From: JBEKIK01 sp050013075 | Lineage (GTDB): Bacteria > Planctomycetota > Planctomycetia > Pirellulales > Thermoguttaceae | DNA: 51,031 nucleotides | Reading direction: 5' to 3' | Assembly (NCBI GenBank): GCA_050013075.1 | Contig: JBEKFZ010000022.1 | Coordinates: forward strand, 1-51,031 | Shown here: piece after piece, positions 1 through 7,311 of the stretch | How positions within the stretch are numbered: the stretch's first letter is position 1 | Layout of the letters: the number at the start of each line of letters is the position of its first letter | Made by a program: the position numbers and the translations under genes | The notes under the pieces: generated by a model | What the model saw: the letters and a program-made list of their open reading frames with translations, nothing else | Database searches by the model: none | What the model was told of the DNA's origin: nothing

Positions 1-1
1 G

Positions 2-1009
2 ATATTGCGGAGCCTGGGTTACAACAGCCGGAATTTTGCCGTCGTCGGCGTGACTGAACTGGGCTTCCAATTGGCGAAAAACATCGAGCAATTGCCGGAG
101 ATGGGCCTGAAACTCGCGGGCTTTTACGACGATCGCGGCGACGAGCGCATCCCGGAAGTTCCCCAGGACCTCGGCCGGCGCATCGGTAATCTCGACGACC
201 TGCTCGCGACGGCCAGGGCCGGTGAAGTGGACATTATTTACATCACCTTTCCCATGCGCGCCGAAGAGCGCATCCGCGGCGTGCTAAGCCGGCTGAGCGA
301 CACCACGGCCTCGGTCTACGTGGTGCCCGATTTCTTTGTTTTCGAATTGTTGCACTCGCGCTGGACCGACATCCTGGGCCTGCCGGTGGTCAGTGTGTTC
401 GAGACGCCTTTTTACGGCATCGACGGGATGGCAAAGCGTCTGTGCGACCTGGTTCTCGGCGGCCTGCTCTTGCTGTTGCTGGCCATTCCCATGGCGGCCA
501 TTGCCTTGTGGATCAAGTTCACTTCGCCCGGGCCGGTGTTCTTCCGCCAGCGGCGATACGGCTTGGACGGCCGGGAGATTCGCGTATGGAAATTCCGCAC
601 CATGACGGTCTGCGAAGACGGGACTGACGCCGTGCAGGCCACGAAAAACGATCCGCGCATCACAAAAGCAGGGGCGTTTTTGCGACACTACTCGCTCGAC
701 GAACTGCCGCAGCTTCTGAACGTGGTGGCGGGCGACATGTCGCTGGTCGGACCGCGTCCGCACGCCAACGCGCATAACGAGGAATTTCGCCAAAAAGTCG
801 AAGGCTACATGCTCCGCCACAAGGTCAAGCCGGGAATCACCGGTCTGGCGCAGGTCAACGGCTGGCGCGGCGAAACCGATACGCCCGAGAAAATGGAAAA
901 ACGCGTCGAATTCGATCTCCAATACATACGCCAGTGGTCGCTGTGGCTGGATATCAAGATATTGCTGCGGACCGCGTGGGTAGTGATTTTGGGGCAAAAT
1001 GCGTATTGA
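2..1009 (+). CDS. Polyprenyl-phosphate sugar-1-phosphate transferase (WcaJ/EpsE-like), 5' end cut by window
   Basis: Membrane enzyme that moves a sugar-1-phosphate from a nucleotide sugar to undecaprenyl phosphate, the first step of exopolysaccharide repeat-unit assembly. The frame is open to the left edge, so the gene is 5'-partial; the TTG at position 5 is not convincing as a start. The visible N-terminal part is the CoA-binding-like nucleotide fold (AVVGVTELGFQLA), followed from about residue 144 by the bacterial sugar-transferase domain: a hydrophobic helix (LGGLLLLLLAIPMAAIALW), then SPGPVFFRQRRYG, KFRTM and DELPQLLNVVAGDMSLVGPRP. The last two blocks are the family hallmark. The sugar cannot be read from sequence. 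The GT4 glycosyltransferase 112 bp downstream on the same strand fits a polysaccharide locus that continues to the left. Confidence 0.9.
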   Translation: MLRSLGYNSRNFAVVGVTELGFQLAKNIEQLPEMGLKLAGFYDDRGDERIPEVPQDLGRRIGNLDDLLATARAGEVDIIYITFPMRAEERIRGVLSRLSDTTASVYVVPDFFVFELLHSRWTDILGLPVVSVFETPFYGIDGMAKRLCDLVLGGLLLLLLAIPMAAIALWIKFTSPGPVFFRQRRYGLDGREIRVWKFRTMTVCEDGTDAVQATKNDPRITKAGAFLRHYSLDELPQLLNVVAGDMSLVGPRPHANAHNEEFRQKVEGYMLRHKVKPGITGLAQVNGWRGETDTPEKMEKRVEFDLQYIRQWSLWLDIKILLRTAWVVILGQNAY

Positions 1010-1078
1010 ACAGGGATTAGGGATTAGAGATTAGAGGGGTGGGCAATTGATTGCCCCTGATATTGCCCACTGATATGT

Positions 1079-1103
1079 TTAGCCCCGGCACTTGTGCCGG
1101 GAG
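1079..1103. repeat. Short palindromic hairpin CCCGGCAC-TT-GTGCCGGG
   Basis: The perfect stem CCCGGCAC/GTGCCGGG with a TT loop lies at 1084-1101 between the sugar transferase and the GT4 gene. It starts TTTAGCCC and has the same design as the hairpin at 38071-38092 (TTTAGCCCGGGAGC-TT-GCTCCCGG), so it is more likely a dispersed repeat than a dedicated terminator; no T-run follows. The preceding 1037-1070 stretch also carries GGGCAATTGATTGCCC. Confidence 0.6.
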
Positions 1104-1120
1104 GATGTGTTACATAACCG

Positions 1121-2344
1121 ATGACCACGTTGCCGTCCGACAATTCGCCGCCCGAGTTGATTCCGGTATTGACGCCGCCGCCAATAATCAAGCCCAGCGC
1201 TGAGGATAGGCCGTTGCGCGCCGCCGGCGTTGTCCGGGTGCTGCACCTAATTAACGGCGAACATTATGCCGGGGCTGAACGCGTGCAGGATCTTTTGGCG
1301 CAATGTTTACCGCGGTGTGGTTTTGAGATTGGATTTGCGTGTGTAAAGCCCAAGCGGTTCGCCGAATTGAGGCAGTCGCAAGACACGCCGCTTTATGAAC
1401 TGCCCATGCGGAATCGGCTGGATCCAAGCCCGGCCTGGAAGATCGCTCGAATTGTGCGCCGGGAAAAGTACGGCCTGATTCACAGTCATACTGTGCGCAC
1501 GGCGCTAGTGGGCGGCCTGGCGGCAAGACTTGCCGGCGTGCCGATGGTCTATCACGTGCACAGCCCGATGTCGCGCAATACCGACCGGCCGTGGCTGAAT
1601 CGGATCAATAGCCTTGTCGAGCGGTTCAGTCTGCGCCGGGCAACGCGGCTGATTGCGGTTTCTGAAAGTCTCAAAGAGCACATGATCCGGCAGGGATTCG
1701 ATGCTTCGCGCATAAGCGTTGTGCACAACGGCGTGCCCGCGCTGTACGAAGTCCCGTTCCGCGGACCGCCGCGCGGACAATGGACTTTGGGAACAGTGTC
1801 GTTGTTCCGCCCGCGAAAAGGGATCGAGGTATTACTCCGGGCGTTGGCGCTTATGCGCCGGCGCGGGTTGCCCGTGCGCCTGCGGGCCGTGGGCGAGTTC
1901 GAATCGGTCGAGTATGAGAGAGAAGTTCACGCCCTCGCGGCCGATTTGGGCTTGGAAGACCTCATCGCATGGCCGGGCTTTACCGGCGACGTTGCATCCG
2001 AACTGTTGACCATGGATTTGTTCGTTCTGCCCAGCCTGTTCGGCGAGGGACTGCCGATGGTGCTTTTAGAAGCGATGGCGGCCGGCGTGCCTGTAGTGGC
2101 AGCCGACGTGGAAGGCGTGGGCGAGGCCGTCCGCCACGGGCAAGACGGCGTGATCGTTCCAGCCGGCGATCATCAGGCTATTGCCCAAGCCGCGGCCGAC
2201 GTAATCGAAGGCAGTTACGATTGGTCGGCCATGCGTCAAAGCTCTATTGAACGTCAGGTTCGATTCTTCTCCGACCGCTGCATGGCCGAGGGCGTGGCCG
2301 AAGTCTACAGGCAAGTGCTGGGAAAAGAACTTCAATCAATTTAG
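1121..2344 (+). CDS. Glycosyltransferase family 4 (GT-B fold)
   Basis: Retaining GT-B glycosyltransferase that adds a sugar from a nucleotide donor, probably to a lipid-linked saccharide. About 40 Pro-rich residues precede the acceptor-binding Rossmann fold (VLHLINGEHYAGAERV, with the Gly-rich loop used by GT4 enzymes). The donor domain has the basic RPRKGIEVLLRAL motif and the EX7E signature in FGEGLPMVLLEAMAAGVPVVA. Length 407 aa is normal. There is no transmembrane segment, so it should act at the inner face of the membrane. It follows the sugar-phosphate transferase on the same strand and overlaps the convergent antitoxin gene by 4 bp at its stop. Donor and acceptor are unknown. Confidence 0.9.
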   Translation: MTTLPSDNSPPELIPVLTPPPIIKPSAEDRPLRAAGVVRVLHLINGEHYAGAERVQDLLAQCLPRCGFEIGFACVKPKRFAELRQSQDTPLYELPMRNRLDPSPAWKIARIVRREKYGLIHSHTVRTALVGGLAARLAGVPMVYHVHSPMSRNTDRPWLNRINSLVERFSLRRATRLIAVSESLKEHMIRQGFDASRISVVHNGVPALYEVPFRGPPRGQWTLGTVSLFRPRKGIEVLLRALALMRRRGLPVRLRAVGEFESVEYEREVHALAADLGLEDLIAWPGFTGDVASELLTMDLFVLPSLFGEGLPMVLLEAMAAGVPVVAADVEGVGEAVRHGQDGVIVPAGDHQAIAQAAADVIEGSYDWSAMRQSSIERQVRFFSDRCMAEGVAEVYRQVLGKELQSI

Positions 2345-2550
2345 ACAGAGGATTTGGAAAAGGCGGGAGACTGGGCTTCGATGGCTCGCATGGCCTCTCG
2401 GTCATAAACCTTTTCGCCACAATCTGGACATTCGTGGAATTCCAGATTTTCCACAGTATATTTATGCCCTTGGTATTCACCCTGCCAGTTGCGGCGTACT
2501 TTCTCGATGCGGTTGCTACCACAGGACGGACAAGTTAAAATTGTTTTCAT
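2341..2550 (-). CDS. YgiT-type zinc-finger protein, candidate antitoxin
   Basis: A 69-aa protein with two CxxC pairs (CPSC near residue 7 and CPDCG near residue 41) spaced as in the N-terminal zinc domain of MqsA/YgiT antitoxins. Full MqsA also has a C-terminal HTH; here only about 20 residues follow the second CxxC, so the protein is a zinc-domain-only version and may not autoregulate by HTH binding. It lies 14 bp downstream of the DUF4258-like gene on the same strand, the usual partner in such modules, so the pair is read as a toxin-antitoxin operon with the toxin first. The assignment is by family resemblance and context. Confidence 0.75.
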   Translation of the reverse strand: MKTILTCPSCGSNRIEKVRRNWQGEYQGHKYTVENLEFHECPDCGEKVYDREAMRAIEAQSPAFSKSSV

Positions 2551-2564
2551 ATCACATACACCTG

Positions 2565-2876
2565 TTATAGGGCTTTTTTTGATGAAATCAAGAAATAATA
2601 AGTATCCTGGCCAGCATGAGAAACTAGTTTTCCCTTGGAGTATATAGCCAAACCATTTAAGTTTGTGCTTTGGATTATATACAAAAGTTCTCGTGAAAAT
2701 GGTGGATGGGGATTAGTGGAACGAATGGTTTTGTATATAGCTACGGCATTAAGGATTGATTCCGCCACATCTAATTCTGTTAATTGGTCGGCCTCCATTT
2801 CGACGCGTGCTTTTTCACTGAAAGCATAATTTCCCGACAAAATTGCCCTTTTGATTCGCTTTAGCACATCGATCAT
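2565..2876 (-). CDS. DUF4258-like protein, candidate RNase-type toxin
   Basis: About 103 aa. It begins with a helix (IDVLKRIKRAILSGNYAFSEKAR) and contains 'FSEKARVEMEADQLTELDVAESI', the pattern of DUF4258 proteins (HA/SxHA-type helix followed by an acidic helix). These are grouped with BECR-fold toxins and usually precede a YgiT-type zinc antitoxin, as here. The ATG at 2876 is preferred over the ATG at 2888 because a GGGGG stretch sits 5 nt before it and nothing Shine-Dalgarno-like precedes the upstream one. The ORF is AT-richer than its neighbours, which suits a mobile module. Toxicity is inferred, not shown. Confidence 0.7.
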   Translation of the reverse strand: MIDVLKRIKRAILSGNYAFSEKARVEMEADQLTELDVAESILNAVAIYKTIRSTNPHPPFSRELLYIIQSTNLNGLAIYSKGKLVSHAGQDTYYFLISSKKAL

Positions 2877-2962
2877 GCGTACCCCCATATCATTATTTTA
2901 ATTTATGCAATGAAAAAAGGCTAGTGCATGGTTGTTTACTAAGGCAGTCGTTTGTCCGGTAT

Positions 2963-3448
2963 TTAATGCAAATACTTCTGATACGCCGCCACGGCCAGTG
3001 CGTCGCAGCGTTCGTTTTCGGTGTGGCCGGCGTGGCCGCGGACGTGGGTGAATTTTATTTTGTGGCGGCTGAGCAGTTCGTCCAGGCGGCGCCAGAGGTC
3101 TTCGTTTTTAATCTCCACCAGGCGCTTTCCCTCGCGGCGGCGCCAGCCGTCTGCTTTCCACTTCGACAGCCACTCGGTCAGCCCTTTGCCCACGTACATG
3201 CTGTCGGTAATAAGTTCGACCGAGGTCGGGCGTTTGAGGGCCTCCAGGCCGCGGATCACGGCGGTAAGTTCCATGCGGTTGTTGGTGGTTTCGCGATCGC
3301 CGCCCGATTTTTCAAGGATTTTTCCCGAGCCGGGATGTTTCAGTATAAATGCCCAGCCGCCCGGCCCCGGATTGCCGCTGCACGCGCCGTCGGCAAAAAG
3401 CCGGACTTCGGGAGAAGCGATTGTTTTGGTTTTGGTCGGAGTCATCAT
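2963..3448 (-). CDS. rnhA: Ribonuclease HI
   Basis: Hydrolyses the RNA strand of RNA:DNA hybrids, with roles in primer removal and R-loop clearance in the cytoplasm. The 161-aa protein carries the whole catalytic set: Asp in LFADGACSGNPGPGGW, Glu in NNRMELTAVI, Asp in LITDSMYV and Asp in NERCDALA. The basic handle region (WKADGWRRREGK) and the HVRGHAGH loop are also present, as in E. coli RNase HI. Length is typical. The 10-residue N-terminal extension (MMTPTKTKTI) is probably unstructured. It is the only gene here between the toxin-antitoxin pair and the histidine kinase. Confidence 0.97.
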   Translation of the reverse strand: MMTPTKTKTIASPEVRLFADGACSGNPGPGGWAFILKHPGSGKILEKSGGDRETTNNRMELTAVIRGLEALKRPTSVELITDSMYVGKGLTEWLSKWKADGWRRREGKRLVEIKNEDLWRRLDELLSRHKIKFTHVRGHAGHTENERCDALAVAAYQKYLH

Positions 3449-3521
3449 TCATAAAGCCGGGACTGCCGGTCGCGCTGTTGTGGGCCTTATTCCGCAGCCG
3501 GCGGCCGCGGCTTTTGGGTGG

Positions 3522-5309
3522 TTATTCCGCGGTTTGCCGTTCGTGGTGTATCAGGTCCGGGCGGGATTTGGCGAATTCATTGAAGCCTTCGATCAGCGCG
3601 GAATCGAGCCGGGGTTGTTCTTGCAGGGTCCACGGCAGGCGCACGGTGAAGGTGCTGCCTTTGCCCAGTTCGCTATCCACCAAAATTTCGCCGCCCAGTA
3701 GTTTGCACATCTCCTTGACGATGGAAAGCCCCAATCCTGTGCCCGAGTGCTCGCGGGTGATGGCCTCGCCCGTGGGCATGGCGGTGCGGCCTTGGCGGAA
3801 TTTCTCGAAAATGGCATGCCGGTCCTCTTCGGCGATGCCCACACCCGTGTCGCTTACGCGCAGCACAAGGAAATTTTTGTCGTCCCGCTCGGCCGAAACT
3901 GTGATCCATCCGCCCTCGGGCGTGAACTTGATGGCGTTGGAAAGCAGATTGTTGAGGATCTGCTGCACTCGGGCCTGGTCCTGGCGCATGGGCGGCAGAT
4001 TGGGCTGAATGTTGACCTGCAGATCGATGTTCTTTTTTTCCGACAAGGGCCGTGCCATGTCGCACTGGGCGGCTATCACGTGGTTGACGTGGAATTCGGC
4101 CACTCGCGTATCCATCTTGCCGCTTTCGATTTTGGCCAGGTCCAGAATGTCGTTTATCATGTCCAAAAGCGTGCGGCCCGATTTCTGGATGTTTTGCACG
4201 TAACGCTTTTGCTTCTCGTCCAGCGAGTCGATCGATTCGAGCACTTCGCTAAAGCCGAGGATGCTGTTCAACGGCGTTCGCAGTTCGTGGCTCATGGTGG
4301 CCAGGAAATCGCTCTTGAGCATGTTCAGTTCGTAGAGCCGCATGTTGACCTGGGCCAGTTCGTCCACTTTTCCGTCGAGGTTGGCGTTGACCTGCCGGAG
4401 TTCTTCCTGGATGGTGGTGAGGTGGCGCAACATGCGGTTGAAGGCCACGGCCAGTTCCTCGAATTCGTCGCCGGTGTGGATATCGGCGCGTTGCGAGATG
4501 TCGCCCCGGCTGATCGAGTCGCTCACGTCGCGCAGATGCCTTAGCGGCTTGACTATGACGTAGCGCACGATCAGATACGAGGCGATCATGGCCAGCATCA
4601 CGGTAATGATCGCGGTGGCCAACAGCACGGCCCGATTCAGGTTGAGCTTTGTTTCCATTGGGCCGATGGGAATTGTTACCTTGGCAATGGCCAACAAATC
4701 GCCTTCGTGTGCGGCGGTCAGTCCGCCCAGGGCCAGTCCGGTGCCTTTCAAGTCTACACCCGATCCGCCCGGCGGCGCCCGATGACAAGTCACCAGGCAA
4801 TAGTCGTCCGCGCGGATTGCTTGGTAATAAATATAGTTTTCACTCTCGGGCGGTCCTTCATCGAATTCGGGAACGTCGCTATCGGCGGCCGCGCTCGGGG
4901 CGGGCCTTTTTTTATATTTTTCCAACAGTTCCCGTTCATATTCGCCATGCGGCCTGTTTGTGGCGTCTGTGCTGTTGGCCCAAATAAAACGCAAGTCAAA
5001 CTTTTGTTTGCTGAGGTTCTTCGTGAGGTTGTCCATTACCTCCAGATCGGTTTCCATTATGTATCGAATGTTTTCCGACTCCTTCTGTATCATGCTCGGC
5101 AACTTCTCCCAATGCCGAATGAGCATGACGCGATCGACCAGCAGTTGTCCTCTGATTTGGTTTTGTTCGTAAACCACCCGTTCGGTAAGAATGCCGTACG
5201 ACCAGAAACTGGCGGTAATCAGAAGCAGCAAACAGGCCCCGAACAGGAAGCGGCACTTCCGTTCCAGGCTGGTCTCGCCCAAAGCGCGTTTTATGGACCG
5301 GTAGGACAT
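3522..5309 (-). CDS. Membrane sensor histidine kinase with CxxxCH (DUF3365-like) sensor, HAMP, HisKA and HATPase
   Basis: Two-component sensor that should autophosphorylate on His and pass phosphate to a response regulator not found nearby. Order: basic N-terminus; TM1 (FLFGACLLLLITASFW); a periplasmic region of about 180 aa with 'YYQAIRADDYCLVTCHRAPP', whose CxxxCH and surrounding YY resemble the haem-binding DUF3365/Tll0287 sensor; TM2 (LATAIITVMLAMIASYLIV); HAMP; a coiled coil; HisKA with the phosphoacceptor His in ATMSHELRTPLNSILGFSEV; HATPase with N box (QQILNNLLSNAIKF), G1 (DTGVGIAEED) and G2 (GTGLGLSIVKEM). Length 595 aa. It is divergent from the OLD-like gene. A redox or gas signal is inferred from the CxxxCH only. 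Confidence 0.92.
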   Translation of the reverse strand: MSYRSIKRALGETSLERKCRFLFGACLLLLITASFWSYGILTERVVYEQNQIRGQLLVDRVMLIRHWEKLPSMIQKESENIRYIMETDLEVMDNLTKNLSKQKFDLRFIWANSTDATNRPHGEYERELLEKYKKRPAPSAAADSDVPEFDEGPPESENYIYYQAIRADDYCLVTCHRAPPGGSGVDLKGTGLALGGLTAAHEGDLLAIAKVTIPIGPMETKLNLNRAVLLATAIITVMLAMIASYLIVRYVIVKPLRHLRDVSDSISRGDISQRADIHTGDEFEELAVAFNRMLRHLTTIQEELRQVNANLDGKVDELAQVNMRLYELNMLKSDFLATMSHELRTPLNSILGFSEVLESIDSLDEKQKRYVQNIQKSGRTLLDMINDILDLAKIESGKMDTRVAEFHVNHVIAAQCDMARPLSEKKNIDLQVNIQPNLPPMRQDQARVQQILNNLLSNAIKFTPEGGWITVSAERDDKNFLVLRVSDTGVGIAEEDRHAIFEKFRQGRTAMPTGEAITREHSGTGLGLSIVKEMCKLLGGEILVDSELGKGSTFTVRLPWTLQEQPRLDSALIEGFNEFAKSRPDLIHHERQTAE

Positions 5310-5433
5310 GATTTCCCTATTTTACGCTAATGTTTCTCCCGTTTCCAGGGCAGATAAGCGGATGGAAAAGGGCATTCTATTTGCCGGGGGATGAATCGGA
5401 TTATTAGGGTATTTATCGATGTTTTAAGGCATC

Positions 5434-5461
5434 TTGCGTCATATTCTATTACTTCTATACT
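5434..5461 (+). promoter_or_regulatory. Sigma70-type promoter for the OLD-like gene
   Basis: TTGCGT at 5434-5439, a 16-bp spacer, and TATACT at 5456-5461 give a good housekeeping promoter, with transcription expected near 5468 and a leader of about 45 nt. A GAGG lies 8 nt before the ATG at 5513. The box sits in a short AT-rich gap between the divergent histidine kinase and the ATPase gene. Confidence 0.6.
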
Positions 5462-5512
5462 AGTGACATAAAGAATATCTGAAGTAGCTGCGCAAACAGC
5501 GAGGTTCGGAAA

Positions 5513-7264
5513 ATGCTTACTCGCCTTAGAGTCCGAAATTTCAAACGATTCGATGACATCGACGTCGAATTGGGCAAATCGGTGGTTTTTATCGGCCCGA
5601 ATAACTCAGGAAAGACAACCGCACTCCAGGCCCTTTCCTTGTGGGATATCGGCTTGCGTCAATGGAAAATCAAGCGTGTCGGTAAGTCATCGCCCGAAAA
5701 GCGTCCAGGCGTGACCATTAATCGCCGCGATTTGAATACAGTCCCGGTGCCTGTCGCCAATCTGTTATGGAGAGATTTGCATGTTCGAGAGGGTGAAAAA
5801 GGGAATTCCAACAAAGCTACGCAAAAGACATGGAACATACGTATTGATATTATAGTAGACGGTGTTTTTCAAGACAAAGAATGGTCTTGTGGATTGGAGT
5901 TCGATTATAGCAGCGAAGAAACTTTCGTTTGTCGTCCGTTGCGGCTTCCCGGTCACGAAGAAACGCCTATCAAGGAAACAAAGTTTTCGACAATTCCCGA
6001 TGAACTGATGGGGGAACGGACACCGGGAATTAAAGTCGCTTATTTGCCGCCGATGTCGGGGCTTGCCGATAGAGAATTTCTCAAACAGCCCGGAGAAATT
6101 GATTTTCTTATCGGACAAGGACAAACCGCCCAGGTCATCCGCAATCTATGTTACGGAGTATATTCCGCAGAGAACGGCGAGTCCATCTGGAAAAAAATTC
6201 ACGAACAAGTTGATTCGTTATTCGGCGTTCGACTTCTTCCGCCCAGATATATCTCCGAACGCGGTGAAATTATAATGGAATATAGCGAGGGGAAGACGCG
6301 GCTGGATCTGTCCTGTTCCGGCCGAGGTTTACACCAAACCCTGCTCCTGCTTGCACATTTATACGCGAATCCGGGCACTGTCCTATTGCTGGATGAGCCG
6401 GACGCGCATTTGGAAATCCTCCGCCAGCGACAAACCTATCGGTTAATAACCGAAGTGGCCGCCGAACAAGATTCTCAAATCATTGCCGCCAGCCACTCAG
6501 AAGTTGTGCTTAACGAAGCGGCCGATCGAGATATAGTAATTGCTTTTGTGGGGAAACCGCATCGAATCGACGACCGCGGCAGCCAGGTTGTAAAATCGCT
6601 CAAGGAAATCGGCTTTGATCAATACTATCAGGCGCAACAAACCGGTTGGGCGCTTTATCTTGAAGGCTCAACAGACTTGGCGATACTCCAAGCCTTTGCC
6701 GATAAACTCGCACACCCGGCCGCCGACTATTTGAAAAAGCCGTTTACTAATTATGTCGGTAACGACTATGGCCGGGTTCGGTCGCATTTTTTCGGACTTC
6801 GCGAAGCAAAACCGGACTTAAAGGGAATAGCCATCTTTGATCGTCTGGATGATCGTGACTTGCCCGATGATTTGGGTGCAATGGGGTTGACTTGGAAACG
6901 TAAAGAGATTGAAAATTATTTGTGCACACCTGAAGTTCTTCTTGCCTATGCAAGAGATGTATGCGGTGGAGAACTGTTTGCAGAATCATGGATTCGTATA
7001 ATGAAAGAGATAATTGACGGAATGATCCCTGGATTTGCGCTTCAAGACAGGAGTGATCTTTGGTGGAAAGAAACAAAGATGACGGATCGTTTTCTCACAC
7101 CTCTTTTTGAGCGTTTCTTCAAGAAGGTCAATATGCCGAATCTCATGCGAAAGACCAATTACCATGTGCTGACAAAATATTTAAAAAAAGAGGATATAGA
7201 CCCGGAAGTTTCTGAAAAGCTGGACGCTATCGTCGAAGTGGCTCAACAAGCAAAACCACTGTAA
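5513..7264 (+). CDS. OLD-like AAA (ABC-type) ATPase with C-terminal TOPRIM-like region, candidate anti-phage nuclease
   Basis: 583 aa. Walker A GPNNSGKTT (residues 28-36), an ABC-type signature in 'SCSGRGLHQTLLLL', Walker B VLLLDEPDAHLE (about 290-300) and the H-loop AASHSEV (about 328) make an SMC/RecF-like ATPase. From about 381, 'LYLEGSTDLAILQAF' gives the Glu of a TOPRIM fold and 'IAIFDRLDDRD' (about 439) its acidic motif. 'KRKEIENYL' is a motif often seen in OLD and DUF4435 nuclease parts. The layout matches OLD-family ATP-dependent nucleases, many of which are defence proteins (P2 Old, GajA, PARIS-type). No second defence gene (UvrD-like helicase, reverse transcriptase) adjoins it, so it may act alone as class 1 OLD does. 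It is AT-richer than its neighbours and has its own promoter, consistent with transfer. Confidence 0.85.
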   Translation: MLTRLRVRNFKRFDDIDVELGKSVVFIGPNNSGKTTALQALSLWDIGLRQWKIKRVGKSSPEKRPGVTINRRDLNTVPVPVANLLWRDLHVREGEKGNSNKATQKTWNIRIDIIVDGVFQDKEWSCGLEFDYSSEETFVCRPLRLPGHEETPIKETKFSTIPDELMGERTPGIKVAYLPPMSGLADREFLKQPGEIDFLIGQGQTAQVIRNLCYGVYSAENGESIWKKIHEQVDSLFGVRLLPPRYISERGEIIMEYSEGKTRLDLSCSGRGLHQTLLLLAHLYANPGTVLLLDEPDAHLEILRQRQTYRLITEVAAEQDSQIIAASHSEVVLNEAADRDIVIAFVGKPHRIDDRGSQVVKSLKEIGFDQYYQAQQTGWALYLEGSTDLAILQAFADKLAHPAADYLKKPFTNYVGNDYGRVRSHFFGLREAKPDLKGIAIFDRLDDRDLPDDLGAMGLTWKRKEIENYLCTPEVLLAYARDVCGGELFAESWIRIMKEIIDGMIPGFALQDRSDLWWKETKMTDRFLTPLFERFFKKVNMPNLMRKTNYHVLTKYLKKEDIDPEVSEKLDAIVEVAQQAKPL

Positions 7265-7311
7265 TTATTTCAGTCATAAGTATCGTGCTAATAGTTTTGC
7301 CCACTGTCTTC

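Noticed and set aside
284..997. Long minus-strand frame opposite the sugar transferase, and similar long antisense frames elsewhere (for example 24099-25580).
   Set aside because: They mirror GC-rich genes with clear motifs on the other strand; no conserved domain or start signal.
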